From Methanobrevibacter sp. (GTDB lineage Archaea; Methanobacteriota; Methanobacteria; Methanobacteriales; Methanobacteriaceae): a DNA stretch of 10,598 bases. This document shows positions 4,089 through 10,598 of this stretch, piece by piece; positions within the stretch are counted from its first letter, which is position 1, and each line of letters begins with the position of its first letter. The stretch covers positions 1 to 10,598 of the forward strand of contig NZ_SUTI01000030.1 in assembly GCF_015062985.1 (NCBI RefSeq). Reading direction: 5' to 3'. The notes beneath the pieces were generated by a model. It was not told the origin of the DNA. It was given only the letters and a program-made list of their open reading frames with translations, and made no database searches. The position numbers were made by a program, and so were the translations under genes.

Positions 4089-6581
4089 ATGAGCTTTAGC
4101 GCCAAACAAGAAGAAAAGGAACAATCAATATATTATGTAAAAGAATTATCTGAATTAGATTATCTTAATGATGATACAGGAATTTACATGCCTTATCCTG
4201 ATAAAGACAATTCGACTGTTTTTTTAAAAATCAGCAGAACTGAAGGTTTAAAATCAGAAATTGTTTATGCATGGGTTAAAAAGGAAAAAAATGAGTTCCA
4301 CACATTGGCTATGCATAAAAGTAGAAAATTAATTATTGAAACAGACAAAAACTTACTTGACAAACTAAAAGAATCAGCAACTAGCGTGGACATTAATATT
4401 ATTGAAGATTTTGATGAGTTTGTTGAAGAGGTTATTAAAAACATTAGAAAAACAAAAGGTCTTGATGTATTAAAAGATGAAGATTTTGAATTTACAAAAC
4501 CACCAAAAGACTACGAAGATACGGAAGAGGAAGAAGATGTTTTTGGCTTTGATAGTTATCCTGATTTAATTCAAAAAGAAGCATTGAAAATCATTAATGA
4601 TGGTTCTTTGTATGAGAAATATGTGGATTCCATTTCAATTACTCATGCAGGCAATGAAACAACAAAAGATCAACTAGCTTTAATCACTGTTTCTTTATTC
4701 ATTGGCGAACCAACACACACAGAATTGGATGCCAACACAGGACAAGGGAAAACAGATGTTACAACAGAAACTGTTAAAAACATACCCGATTGTTATGTGC
4801 ATCATTTGTCAACTGTTTCACCAAAAAACATCTATTACGATCGAGATTCCTATGGCAAATACAATATTGTAATTTTTGATGATGTAGTGCTAACAGATGA
4901 AACAATCGGATTGCTCAAAGTATTGTCTGACAATAACAAACCAGTTAAAGAATTGAAAACAGTAATTGATAAAAAGGCTGTTAATTTTACATTGCCAGGG
5001 AAATTTTTAATAATCATCACTTACGCTAAGGACAATCCCGATGAGGAATTATTGAATAGGTTATATAAGCTAAACATGAATATTGATGAAGATAGTAAAA
5101 AAGTAATCAAAAACAAGATTAAATTCAACACTATCATCAATGCAGATAATAATGAAATCATATCACGATCAAGATTAATTATTCAGGCAGCAATACAATA
5201 TTTAGTTGAACAGGAACTTGAGATTTTCAATCCATTTGCAGTATTGTTTGACCCAACACCATTAGAAAATCGTAACATTAAACATTTCATTGCAATGGTA
5301 AAATCCAAAAGTTTTTTCCATACCAATAAACTTAAAAAGATTAATTTTGCTGGCAAAACCATTTATATTGGTTCTTATGAGGATTTCTGGCATGTTGCAG
5401 ACATATGGTCTAAAGAAGCCGATACACAGAAGTACAAACTCAATGACAAAGAAAAAAATATTTTATCTATTCTTGATGAAAAAACTCGTAAACAAGCAAT
5501 TGAAGATATTGAAAGTAAATTAAAAAAATATGATGAATCAACACCCGCAGATCAAGCAGACATCTTAGATGAATTAGATACTCGTAAAACAATATCTAAG
5601 CGTATTGGTGTTAGCGAAACATCTGTTAGAAATTATCTTGATAGATCACAGGGCACTTCTAAATCTTTACTTGATTTAGGTTTAATTGGTAGAATAAGAT
5701 TTAATGCTGAAAATGACAATTCGCCATGGGTTTATTTCAAGGTTGAAAATGAAGATGATGAAGATATAAAAACCCTCTGGCATAACTGGCAAATCGAAAA
5801 CGCCAAGCACTTTGATACCTTTGAGAACAAAATAAGAATTCTCCTTTCTTTTTTATACTTGGCAAATATTACAGTAAATGAAAAAGGATATGTATATCTA
5901 AAAAATTATTGTGAAAGTGAAAATCATTGTATAGACTTGAATGATTATGATAGTTATTATAATTTTATCAATGATGCAATGAACAATTTTGATTTAAAAA
6001 AATATGCAATTAAATTAGAAGATGCTAAACATGATGATTTGAAGTATATGATTGACTTATTTTCATCACCTAATAAAAATGTTGAAGAAACATATAAAGA
6101 CCAAAATAGTGCAAATGCTGCCGACCAACCGAAAATAGTGGAAAATGCTCCAATTGAAGATACAACATCAAATTCCTATGGCGATTCCGATTTGCCAAGT
6201 ACCGCCAAGCAGTGGGACAGTACCACTATTTTTGGTTCAGAAATAGGTCGTTCAGATTTTGCTTTAGAAATATGTGAATTATTATTTAATCAGAAATTAG
6301 ATTTTTATAGCATATTTGATGTAGTATACAGTGATCAGGATTTTTCAATACCTGATGCAAAGGAATATTGCAATATGGAGTTAGGTGAGCAATTGGACTT
6401 ACTGGAATCCCATGATTACATAAATACAATTAAAAATGAAGATGGTAAAACTTATTATCAGTTAGATGATGATTTAAAAGAAGTTTTAGCTAATTTTACT
6501 ACACCTAAAGAACCAACAGAGAAAATTTTTGAAAACGATTTACTACAAGCAGATTATGGTTTTAAACCATTTGAATTATAG
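4089..6581 (+). CDS. P-loop ATPase with helix-turn-helix; probable replicative helicase/initiator
   Basis: A protein of 830 residues. The ATPase core has a Walker A of the [AG]xxxxGK[ST] type (ANTGQGKT, 215-222), Walker B IVIFDD with Asp264-Asp265, a sensor-1-like strand FLIIITYA near Thr311, and LLNRLYKLNMNID with Arg324 as candidate arginine finger. The short distance between Walker A and B (about 43 residues) resembles SF3 or primase-linked helicases. Residues about 1-200 form an N-terminal module shared with the next gene. Residues about 498-520 form a helix-turn-helix (TISKRIGVSETSVRNYL), and about 710-810 may be a winged helix. I start at 4089 because GGAGG precedes it by seven bases; a TTG frame start at 4032 has no such site and runs through the repeats. 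Unwinding or origin recognition for the element is likely but inferred. An alternative is a regulatory ATPase. Confidence 0.68.
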   Translation: MSFSAKQEEKEQSIYYVKELSELDYLNDDTGIYMPYPDKDNSTVFLKISRTEGLKSEIVYAWVKKEKNEFHTLAMHKSRKLIIETDKNLLDKLKESATSVDINIIEDFDEFVEEVIKNIRKTKGLDVLKDEDFEFTKPPKDYEDTEEEEDVFGFDSYPDLIQKEALKIINDGSLYEKYVDSISITHAGNETTKDQLALITVSLFIGEPTHTELDANTGQGKTDVTTETVKNIPDCYVHHLSTVSPKNIYYDRDSYGKYNIVIFDDVVLTDETIGLLKVLSDNNKPVKELKTVIDKKAVNFTLPGKFLIIITYAKDNPDEELLNRLYKLNMNIDEDSKKVIKNKIKFNTIINADNNEIISRSRLIIQAAIQYLVEQELEIFNPFAVLFDPTPLENRNIKHFIAMVKSKSFFHTNKLKKINFAGKTIYIGSYEDFWHVADIWSKEADTQKYKLNDKEKNILSILDEKTRKQAIEDIESKLKKYDESTPADQADILDELDTRKTISKRIGVSETSVRNYLDRSQGTSKSLLDLGLIGRIRFNAENDNSPWVYFKVENEDDEDIKTLWHNWQIENAKHFDTFENKIRILLSFLYLANITVNEKGYVYLKNYCESENHCIDLNDYDSYYNFINDAMNNFDLKKYAIKLEDAKHDDLKYMIDLFSSPNKNVEETYKDQNSANAADQPKIVENAPIEDTTSNSYGDSDLPSTAKQWDSTTIFGSEIGRSDFALEICELLFNQKLDFYSIFDVVYSDQDFSIPDAKEYCNMELGEQLDLLESHDYINTIKNEDGKTYYQLDDDLKEVLANFTTPKEPTEKIFENDLLQADYGFKPFEL

Positions 6582-6593
6582 GAGGATGATAAC

Positions 6594-7301
6594 ATGAAAA
6601 CAGATGTTTACAAAATTACAGAAGAATTGGAAGAAAAAGGTTGGTTGTATGATGATACTGGAGTTTATGTACCTTATACACATAAGAATAAGGAGTTCTA
6701 TGACCACAGAGATGTTTATTTGAAAATTAAAAAACATTCAGAAATCAACAATCATTTGGTTTATATCTTTGGCAAGATAGAAGATGGGCTTTTTTATCCG
6801 GCAGAATCATACCTATCTCCAAATCTTATAAATGAAAAAGATAAAAAGTTAACACGCTCATTAAGATATATGGGGCTAAGATATGGTTTAAATGCCGCCG
6901 ATAAAGTTTATATTAACTTTGTTAAATCATTTAAAAATGATATTAATAATGCAGATTGTTTGGATATCCTAAAAGTTGAGGATTATGAAGTTCCAAATGA
7001 ACCAAACATGGTTAATTTAACTGTAGAGTATGTAAAAGACGGTCATCATAACTTTATGAATATGTTCGATCTTACTAGATTAACATTAGGTGAACCTATT
7101 TATAATTATGCATATCGTAAAATGTATCATTGTCCTTTTCATGATGATGCACAGCCTAGTGGTGAAGCTTTGTTTTCTGTTTTTAGATGTTTATCTAAAA
7201 AGAAGCAATATGACCAGACTGAATTGTTAATGAAACTGTATAACCTTGATACTCCAGAGGAAGCCGAAGTTAAATTTCAGGAGTTGAAACGCAACTCCTA
7301 A
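6594..7301 (+). CDS. Degenerate CHC2 (DnaG-type) zinc-finger protein paired with the helicase
   Basis: A 235-residue protein, 12 bases after the helicase gene, with GGAGG overlapping that gene's stop codon. The N-terminal part is paralogous to that of the preceding protein: YDDTGVYVPY against NDDTGIYMPY, CLDILKVEDYEVPNEP against GLDVLKDEDFEFTKPP at nearly the same position, and a shared L..GEP. Then it diverges into YHCPFHDDAQPSGEA (179-193) and FRCLSKK (198-204). This matches the DnaG CHC2 finger C-x2-H-x15-17-C-x2-C, with Cys180, His183 and Cys199, but the fourth ligand is Lys202. No TOPRIM catalytic domain follows. It may be a template-binding partner or a regulator of the helicase, not a primase by itself. 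Metal binding with three ligands is uncertain. Confidence 0.62.
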   Translation: MKTDVYKITEELEEKGWLYDDTGVYVPYTHKNKEFYDHRDVYLKIKKHSEINNHLVYIFGKIEDGLFYPAESYLSPNLINEKDKKLTRSLRYMGLRYGLNAADKVYINFVKSFKNDINNADCLDILKVEDYEVPNEPNMVNLTVEYVKDGHHNFMNMFDLTRLTLGEPIYNYAYRKMYHCPFHDDAQPSGEALFSVFRCLSKKKQYDQTELLMKLYNLDTPEEAEVKFQELKRNS

Positions 7302-7313
7302 TTATTTTTTTAT
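7302..7313 (+). terminator. T-rich terminator candidate after the replication operon
   Basis: The stretch ATTATTTTTTTA begins right after the stop codon, with a run of seven T. Archaeal RNA polymerase often terminates at such T-tracts without a hairpin. The opposite operon ends at 7695, so termination is needed in this gap. Confidence 0.35.
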
Positions 7314-7694
7314 AAAAATGTCCATTTCCTGTTGTTACAGCTATACGCACATAAGCTTGTTTTGAGTGTTGCGGAATTGCCGTCAGTATTTCATGGTAGC
7401 AACCAATAATATGGGGTTTGCATCAACATGCTCATGATTTAATTAGCCATAGAATCAATTAAAGTAACATCTTTTGTAGGCATTGTCTGCCCAAATCATG
7501 CAATCATGAAAAACGCTTTGAAACCCTGCATGAAAGCCCCAAAGCAGCAATACGTGTAGTATCCACACCCTGGCCTGAAGCTGTCTGGGCTGAAGTTTTG
7601 ACCATACACTTTGTTATCTATATAGGTAAAAATGTACATTAAAAGTATTCAATAACCTAAGAATACCATCGAATTCAATAGTCATTATAATTTC
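7314..7694. other. Long gene-free region between convergent operons, locally GC-rich
   Basis: There is no convincing gene on either strand. Base composition changes abruptly: 7501-7620 is about 45% G+C by hand count, against well below 35% in flanking genes. On the minus strand, a frame from about 7613 to 7320 reads with protein-like composition but has three stop codons in under 100 codons. A 33-residue frame from 7605 has no ribosome binding site. Minus-strand TATATAG near 7618-7624 could start an RNA running leftward through the GC-rich part. Small inverted repeats occur (GGCA/TGCC near 7479; GTATTC/GAATAC at 7645-7666). It could be a decayed gene fragment of foreign origin or a structured RNA. 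Confidence 0.35.
7641..7666 (-). terminator. Possible terminator of the HNH operon
   Basis: On the minus strand, GTATTC (rc of 7661-7666) pairs with GAATAC (rc of 7645-7650) across a ten-base loop, followed immediately by TTTT and, a few bases on, TTTTT. It lies about 30 bases beyond the last stop codon of the minus-strand operon. The stem is short and AT-rich, so support is moderate. Confidence 0.33.
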
Positions 7695-7957
7695 TTACTT
7701 CATTCTAGCTTTTCCTAGATTTTTCCCATCTGCCCATTGCCTCTTGACTTGCTCCCCAGCCACCTTTTTCCATCTTGCAATTTTCTTTAGATCCTTCGCG
7801 CTATTTAAAACATCATATATTTCCTTTTCAGTGTACCTATTAACCAAAAATCTAATGATTTTATCTTTATTATCATAATTTATTCCATAACCTTCTGAAA
7901 GCACTGCAATTTCATTATCATTAAGTTGAACATATAATTTTTTATATAACTGGTTTT
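7695..7957 (-). pseudogene. Out-of-frame C-terminal tail of the third HNH gene
   Basis: This segment continues the HNH gene at 7880-8485 in the -1 frame. Read from the A6 tract at 7959-7954 it gives NQLYKKLYVQLNDNEIAVLS and ends about 90 residues later in a basic tail (DGKNLGKARMK). The start of this tail matches the C-terminal domain of the first HNH paralogue (KLFKMLYVSLDKYTYGVL, then KE..L..LV...T.KEI.D.), which shows that it belonged to the same protein. Restoring one A would give a single product of about 263 residues. The segment has its own ATG near 7901 but no good ribosome binding site. Whether the break is a mutation, a sequencing error, or is bypassed by slippage cannot be told here. 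Confidence 0.6.
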
Positions 7958-8485
7958 TTGTTCTTCTTTTTCTCTTTTAGCTTCAAATTGTTTATTTTCC
8001 CCATACAATATGCCATATTGTTTTTCAACAATTGGCAATCTCTCTTCTAATTTCATGAGCCGATATTTATATTCAATTCTGTCATTTTCATTATTTGTTT
8101 GTCTTAAATTATTTTTTACTTTTTTAATTTGGTTTTTTAACGAATCTAATTCTTGTTTGACTGTTTCCAAATCTGTTTCCCCACCAACCCACTCATCTGT
8201 GTGTTTCATCCTATTACATTCTCTGCAAAGTGTCTGTAAGTTATTTATATTATTAGTTCCGCCTTTAGCAACCGGCACAATATGGTCTATTTCTAAGCTG
8301 GTTTCATCTTTACCGGCCCCGCATTCCCTGCACTTGTACCCGTCACGCTTGAATACTTCATGGCGGAGTTGGCGAGGTATTGGTTGGCGACCATATCTTG
8401 TAGCTAGTTCCCCACCGCAGTACGGACATAATTTAAAGTTTAGGTCATCAAAGACTCTTCCACAAGATTTGCAGTATTTTTCCAT
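7880..8485 (-). CDS. HNH endonuclease with N-terminal zinc ribbon (copy 3, frameshifted at its end)
   Basis: A product of 201 residues as read. It has a zinc ribbon (Cys5, Cys8, Cys20, Cys23), then an HNH nuclease domain with paired Cys52/Cys55 and Cys87/Cys90, the catalytic Asp67-His68 (IDHIVP), a central Asn82 in NNLQTLC, and CNRMK. A coiled coil follows (about 105-170). HNH enzymes use this His and Asn with one metal ion to cut DNA. The ATG at 8485 is chosen because GGTGA lies four bases upstream and because all three paralogues begin MEKYCK; the longer frame from 8503 starts inside the preceding gene. After the A6 tract (7954-7959) the reading frame leaves the conserved sequence and ends early. 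The nuclease part is intact, so activity may remain. Confidence 0.75.
   Translation of the reverse strand: MEKYCKSCGRVFDDLNFKLCPYCGGELATRYGRQPIPRQLRHEVFKRDGYKCRECGAGKDETSLEIDHIVPVAKGGTNNINNLQTLCRECNRMKHTDEWVGGETDLETVKQELDSLKNQIKKVKNNLRQTNNENDRIEYKYRLMKLEERLPIVEKQYGILYGENKQFEAKREKEEQKTSYIKNYMFNLMIMKLQCFQKVME
7954..7959 (-). other. A6 tract at the frameshift in HNH copy 3
   Basis: The minus strand reads CAAAAAACC here. Before this point the frame matches the paralogues; after it, the -1 frame does. The loss of one A from an A7 run, or slippage by polymerase or ribosome on the A run, would explain it. The string A-AAA-AAC occurs but is not in the phase required by the classical tandem-slip heptamer; a single-tRNA slip on AAA is possible. 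Confidence 0.6.
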
Positions 8486-8489
8486 AGTT

Positions 8490-8984
8490 TCACCAATAAC
8501 CATTAGGATATTTCTTTTTTAACCATGATTTTAATGAATTTAATTGATCATCATCCATTTTAAATAACATGTCAAAAAAATCTTCATTATCTAATGAAAA
8601 GTCTTTTTGCAATTGTTTTATATCACTTTCAGATAACATTTTGTAAGATTGAGGGATTCCTTCCATATATTTATATGTGCCACCAACCCACTCGTCAGTA
8701 TATTTGGCCCTATTACATGCTTCACATAATGTTTGAAGGTTGCTTAAGTCATTAGTTCCACCTTTAGCTACTGGTCTGATATGATCCACATGAAGTCTAG
8801 TTTGTTTATTAGTAGCGCCACATTCCCTGCATCGATATCCATCTCTTTGGAATACTTGATGGCGAAGTTTGCGTGGAATTGGTTGTCTGCCAGTTCTTGT
8901 AGATAATTGATTGCCACAGTATGGACAGATTTTGAAATCTGAATCTTTGAAGACTCTTCCACAGGATTTGCAGTATTTTTCCAT
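8490..8984 (-). CDS. HNH endonuclease with N-terminal zinc ribbon (copy 2, short form)
   Basis: A 164-residue protein. It has the same zinc ribbon (Cys5, Cys8, Cys20, Cys23) and HNH core (Cys52, Cys55, Asp67-His68 in VDHIRP, Asn82, Cys87, Cys90) as its neighbours. The coiled coil of the other two copies is missing. A short helical end (YKMLSESDIKQLQKDF, then L..MDDDQLNSLKSWL) follows directly and resembles their C-terminal SAP-like segment. I start at 8984 because GGTG lies six bases upstream; an ATG at 8993 overlaps that site. The ribosome binding site sits at the stop codon of copy 1, and the stop of copy 2 lies four bases before copy 3. All key nuclease residues are present, so an active enzyme is expected. 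The DNA target is unknown. Confidence 0.78.
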   Translation of the reverse strand: MEKYCKSCGRVFKDSDFKICPYCGNQLSTRTGRQPIPRKLRHQVFQRDGYRCRECGATNKQTRLHVDHIRPVAKGGTNDLSNLQTLCEACNRAKYTDEWVGGTYKYMEGIPQSYKMLSESDIKQLQKDFSLDNEDFFDMLFKMDDDQLNSLKSWLKKKYPNGYW

Positions 8985-8993
8985 TAGGAACAC

Positions 8994-9920
8994 CTATTTT
9001 ATTTGACTAAATATGCTTCCTAGTATATCTTTGGTTACTTCATGAGCAGCATCCTTGGCTGCTTGTGAAGCCACTTTTTCAATTTGAATCGTATTTAATG
9101 TGCTTGCATCATTATTATTAATATTCAAGTTATTTTTATAATCTGACATATAAGGTATTAACTTATCAGTATCAAACAATTCAATACCTTTTGATTGACC
9201 TTTGTCTCTTTGATAATTAATTTTAATGACATAATTCTTTTCAATGATTTTATCATGAATTTCTTTAGCAGTATGTGATTCAACCAATTGTTTGAGATTA
9301 TCTTCTTTACTTTTGCTGGAGATATGAAAATTACCCATGAGCACTCCATAAGTATACTTATCTAATGACACATATAACATTTTAAATAGTTTCTCTTTAA
9401 GTTCTTGATTAGATTTATTAGCTTCTAAAACATCATCACTCAATTCATTTAACTGTTCTTCAATTTTAGAAATCTTTTCCTCTAATTTTAAAATTTGATA
9501 TTTACATTCAATAATTTCATTTTCATTAGACGATGTTAATAATCTACTTTTCAGATCAATTAATTGAGATTTTGAGTAATTAAGTTCTTTAATAAGTTCT
9601 TCACTAGTAGATATACCTCCAACCCATTCATCTGTATATTTAGCTCGATTACATTCTTTACATAATGTTTGTAAGTTGTCAATATGGTTTGTACCTCCAC
9701 GAGCCACTGGTTTAATATGATCTATTTCTAATTTTGTTTCTTTATTACTTGCACCACATTCTTTGCACCGATATCCATCCCTTTTAAATACTTTATGACG
9801 AAGTTGACGTGGTATCGGTTGTCTACCCTGTCTTGTTTCGAGTTTATTACTACAGTAAGGGCAAAATTTATAATTTAGGTCATCAAAGACGCTTCCACAT
9901 GCTTTGCAGTATTTTTCCAT
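8994..9920 (-). CDS. HNH endonuclease with zinc ribbon, coiled coil and C-terminal extension (copy 1)
   Basis: A 308-residue protein, the longest of three tandem paralogues. Zinc ribbon: Cys5, Cys8, Cys20, Cys23. HNH core: KRDGYRCKEC with Cys52/Cys55, IDHIKP with Asp67-His68, DNLQTLC with Asn82, Cys87/Cys90 and CNRAK. A coiled coil spans about 105-175 (ELIKELNYSKSQLIDLKSRL and a second heptad run). A SAP-like helical segment follows (about 178-225), with KE..L..LV...TAKEI typical of helix-extended-helix DNA-binding motifs. The last 80 residues are not conserved in the other copies. A GGTAGGGAT site precedes the ATG. It starts 15 bases after the GmrSD-like gene, suggesting one operon. The likely role is a DNA-cutting enzyme in defence or mobility; which one is not shown. 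Confidence 0.78.
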   Translation of the reverse strand: MEKYCKACGSVFDDLNYKFCPYCSNKLETRQGRQPIPRQLRHKVFKRDGYRCKECGASNKETKLEIDHIKPVARGGTNHIDNLQTLCKECNRAKYTDEWVGGISTSEELIKELNYSKSQLIDLKSRLLTSSNENEIIECKYQILKLEEKISKIEEQLNELSDDVLEANKSNQELKEKLFKMLYVSLDKYTYGVLMGNFHISSKSKEDNLKQLVESHTAKEIHDKIIEKNYVIKINYQRDKGQSKGIELFDTDKLIPYMSDYKNNLNINNNDASTLNTIQIEKVASQAAKDAAHEVTKDILGSIFSQIK

Positions 9921-9935
9921 AATATCCCTACCTAT

Positions 9936-10598
9936 TTAATCCATAAACATATCATTATTCCATACTAATTGTACTAGCCGAACCAATAGTTCGTTTCTTT
10001 CTGTTATTTCAGGTTTTCCGAATGCCACATATGGTCTAAATGGTAAATTGTTTTCTTCAATGAATCTTTTGAACTGTGGATTGTTGTTGTAAGCTTGCTG
10101 GCCTAATGATTCACTGTAAATGTTGCCTTCGTTTGAACAGTAAGTTTGTAGTTTGTAATCAAATTCAGCATCATTTAAACTGGCATTTATACTTTTATGC
10201 AGTAACAGTAATGCTCCAACACTGTTACGCCATTGGTTGAAATCGTTTTGGTCAGTGAATTCTTTTGTGAACCATTCAAAGTGGTCGGAGATGATATGTT
10301 CTATTTCGAATGGATTTTTGGTTTGTGCCATGTAATTGCAGTAATTGGAGGCAACACCAGTTTGTTCTTCGATGAATCCTGTAACTCTAGCCAACATATT
10401 TTTAATGTATTTTTTGGTAAAGCTGTTTAGTTTGAGATCTGGAAGGACGTCTTCAGGTTTGCTTTCGAAGTTAAGATAATGTCTATTTAGTTTTTCTTTT
10501 AGTTCTGGAATTGAACATCTCCTGATGTCTTTAGTTATGTTGAATACAAAGTTTTTGATTGTACTGTAGTTAAGTGTTTTGTAGTTGGTGAATCTTGA
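9936..10598 (-). CDS. GmrSD-type protein, C-terminal DUF1524 (HNH-like) nuclease domain (cut by right edge)
   Basis: The frame is open from the right edge (codon at 10598-10596) to the stop at 9936: 220 residues, without its N-terminus. Residues about 96-165 match the DUF1524 domain: FEIEHIISDH with His101 and His106, then NSVGALLLL, the segment HKSINASLND, and YKLQTY. In GmrSD-type IV restriction enzymes and relatives, an N-terminal DUF262 nucleotide-binding domain precedes this His-Me finger nuclease domain, and the enzyme cuts modified phage DNA. The DUF262 part is expected beyond the window. An ATG at 10397 lies inside the conserved region and has no ribosome binding site, so it is not the start. 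It heads the visible part of the nuclease operon. Confidence 0.75.
   Translation of the reverse strand, partial: SRFTNYKTLNYSTIKNFVFNITKDIRRCSIPELKEKLNRHYLNFESKPEDVLPDLKLNSFTKKYIKNMLARVTGFIEEQTGVASNYCNYMAQTKNPFEIEHIISDHFEWFTKEFTDQNDFNQWRNSVGALLLLHKSINASLNDAEFDYKLQTYCSNEGNIYSESLGQQAYNNNPQFKRFIEENNLPFRPYVAFGKPEITERNELLVRLVQLVWNNDMFMD

Larger units (their letters stand above)
8460..9920 (-). repeat. Tandem paralogous repeat of the HNH 5' region (three copies)
   Basis: The first about 25 codons of the three HNH genes are nearly identical in DNA: the block complementary to TTTGCAGTATTTTTCCAT occurs at 8468-8485, 8967-8984 and 9903-9920. Protein similarity extends over the first 103 residues, up to DEWVGG. 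The copies diverge after that point. This indicates tandem duplication followed by exchange or loss of the C-terminal part. Confidence 0.7.

Noticed and set aside
7504..7605. A 33-codon minus-strand frame in the convergent gap
   Set aside because: It is short, has no ribosome binding site, and has no recognisable product; it is treated as part of the undefined GC-rich region.
8010..8522. A 170-codon plus-strand frame with hydrophobic stretches
   Set aside because: It is antisense to the HNH domain of copy 3. Its Ser/Cys/Phe-rich composition is what the complement of Lys/Glu-rich coding DNA produces.
8460..9920. CRISPR-like array from repeated blocks
   Set aside because: The repeats are the 5' ends of paralogous coding genes, 500-936 bases apart, not short regularly spaced repeats.
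10233..10430. A 65-codon plus-strand frame
   Set aside because: It is antisense to the conserved DUF1524 domain and has no supporting signals.

Overview
The window looks like a piece of a mobile element (plasmid or integrated provirus) from a methanogenic archaeon of the order Methanobacteriales, such as Methanobrevibacter or Methanosphaera. The genus is an inference. The support is strongly AT-rich DNA, Shine-Dalgarno sites that match GGAGGTGAT about 4-8 bases before nearly every start, an archaeal TATA box (TTTATATAT), and a tyrosine recombinase-like protein whose C-terminal pattern resembles recombinases of this group. No rRNA, tRNA or CRISPR array was found.

Layout. (1) 1-798, minus strand: three closely spaced genes, namely a 42-residue protein, a HIRAN-domain protein with a coiled-coil tail, and a protein cut by the left edge. 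(2) 799-1040: intergenic, with a GC-rich island (about 49% G+C over 861-950) holding a perfect 7-bp hairpin. (3) 1041-1835, plus strand: a ribbon-helix-helix regulator, a 47-residue protein with a TTG start, and a 150-residue helical protein. (4) 1862-2581, minus strand: a short, degenerate tyrosine recombinase-like protein. (5) 2582-2888: a divergent promoter region with three copies of an 18-bp imperfect palindrome, spaced by near-whole helical turns, and a strong TATA box. (6) 2889-3958, plus strand: four small unrecognised genes, mostly alpha-helical, one of them Cys-rich.

(7) 3959-4088: two interleaved 10-bp inverted repeats directly before the replication-type genes, a candidate origin or control site. 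(8) 4089-7301, plus strand: a P-loop ATPase with an internal helix-turn-helix (probable replicative helicase or initiator), then a protein that shares its N-terminal module but carries a degenerate CHC2 (DnaG-type) zinc finger in place of the ATPase. (9) 7302-7694: a 393-base gap between convergent operons, locally about 45% G+C, with no intact gene. (10) 7695-10598, minus strand: a GmrSD-type DUF1524 nuclease domain protein cut by the right edge, then three tandem paralogous HNH nucleases with an N-terminal zinc ribbon. The last one is frameshifted in an A6 tract.

Interpretation. The centre reads as a replication and control module of the element: regulator, operator-like palindromes, small accessory proteins, then helicase plus zinc-finger partner. 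The right arm reads as a nuclease cargo cluster with a possible defence role. The paralogous helicase/zinc-finger pair, the interleaved repeats in front of it, the phased palindromes and the tandem HNH family are the parts most worth following up.
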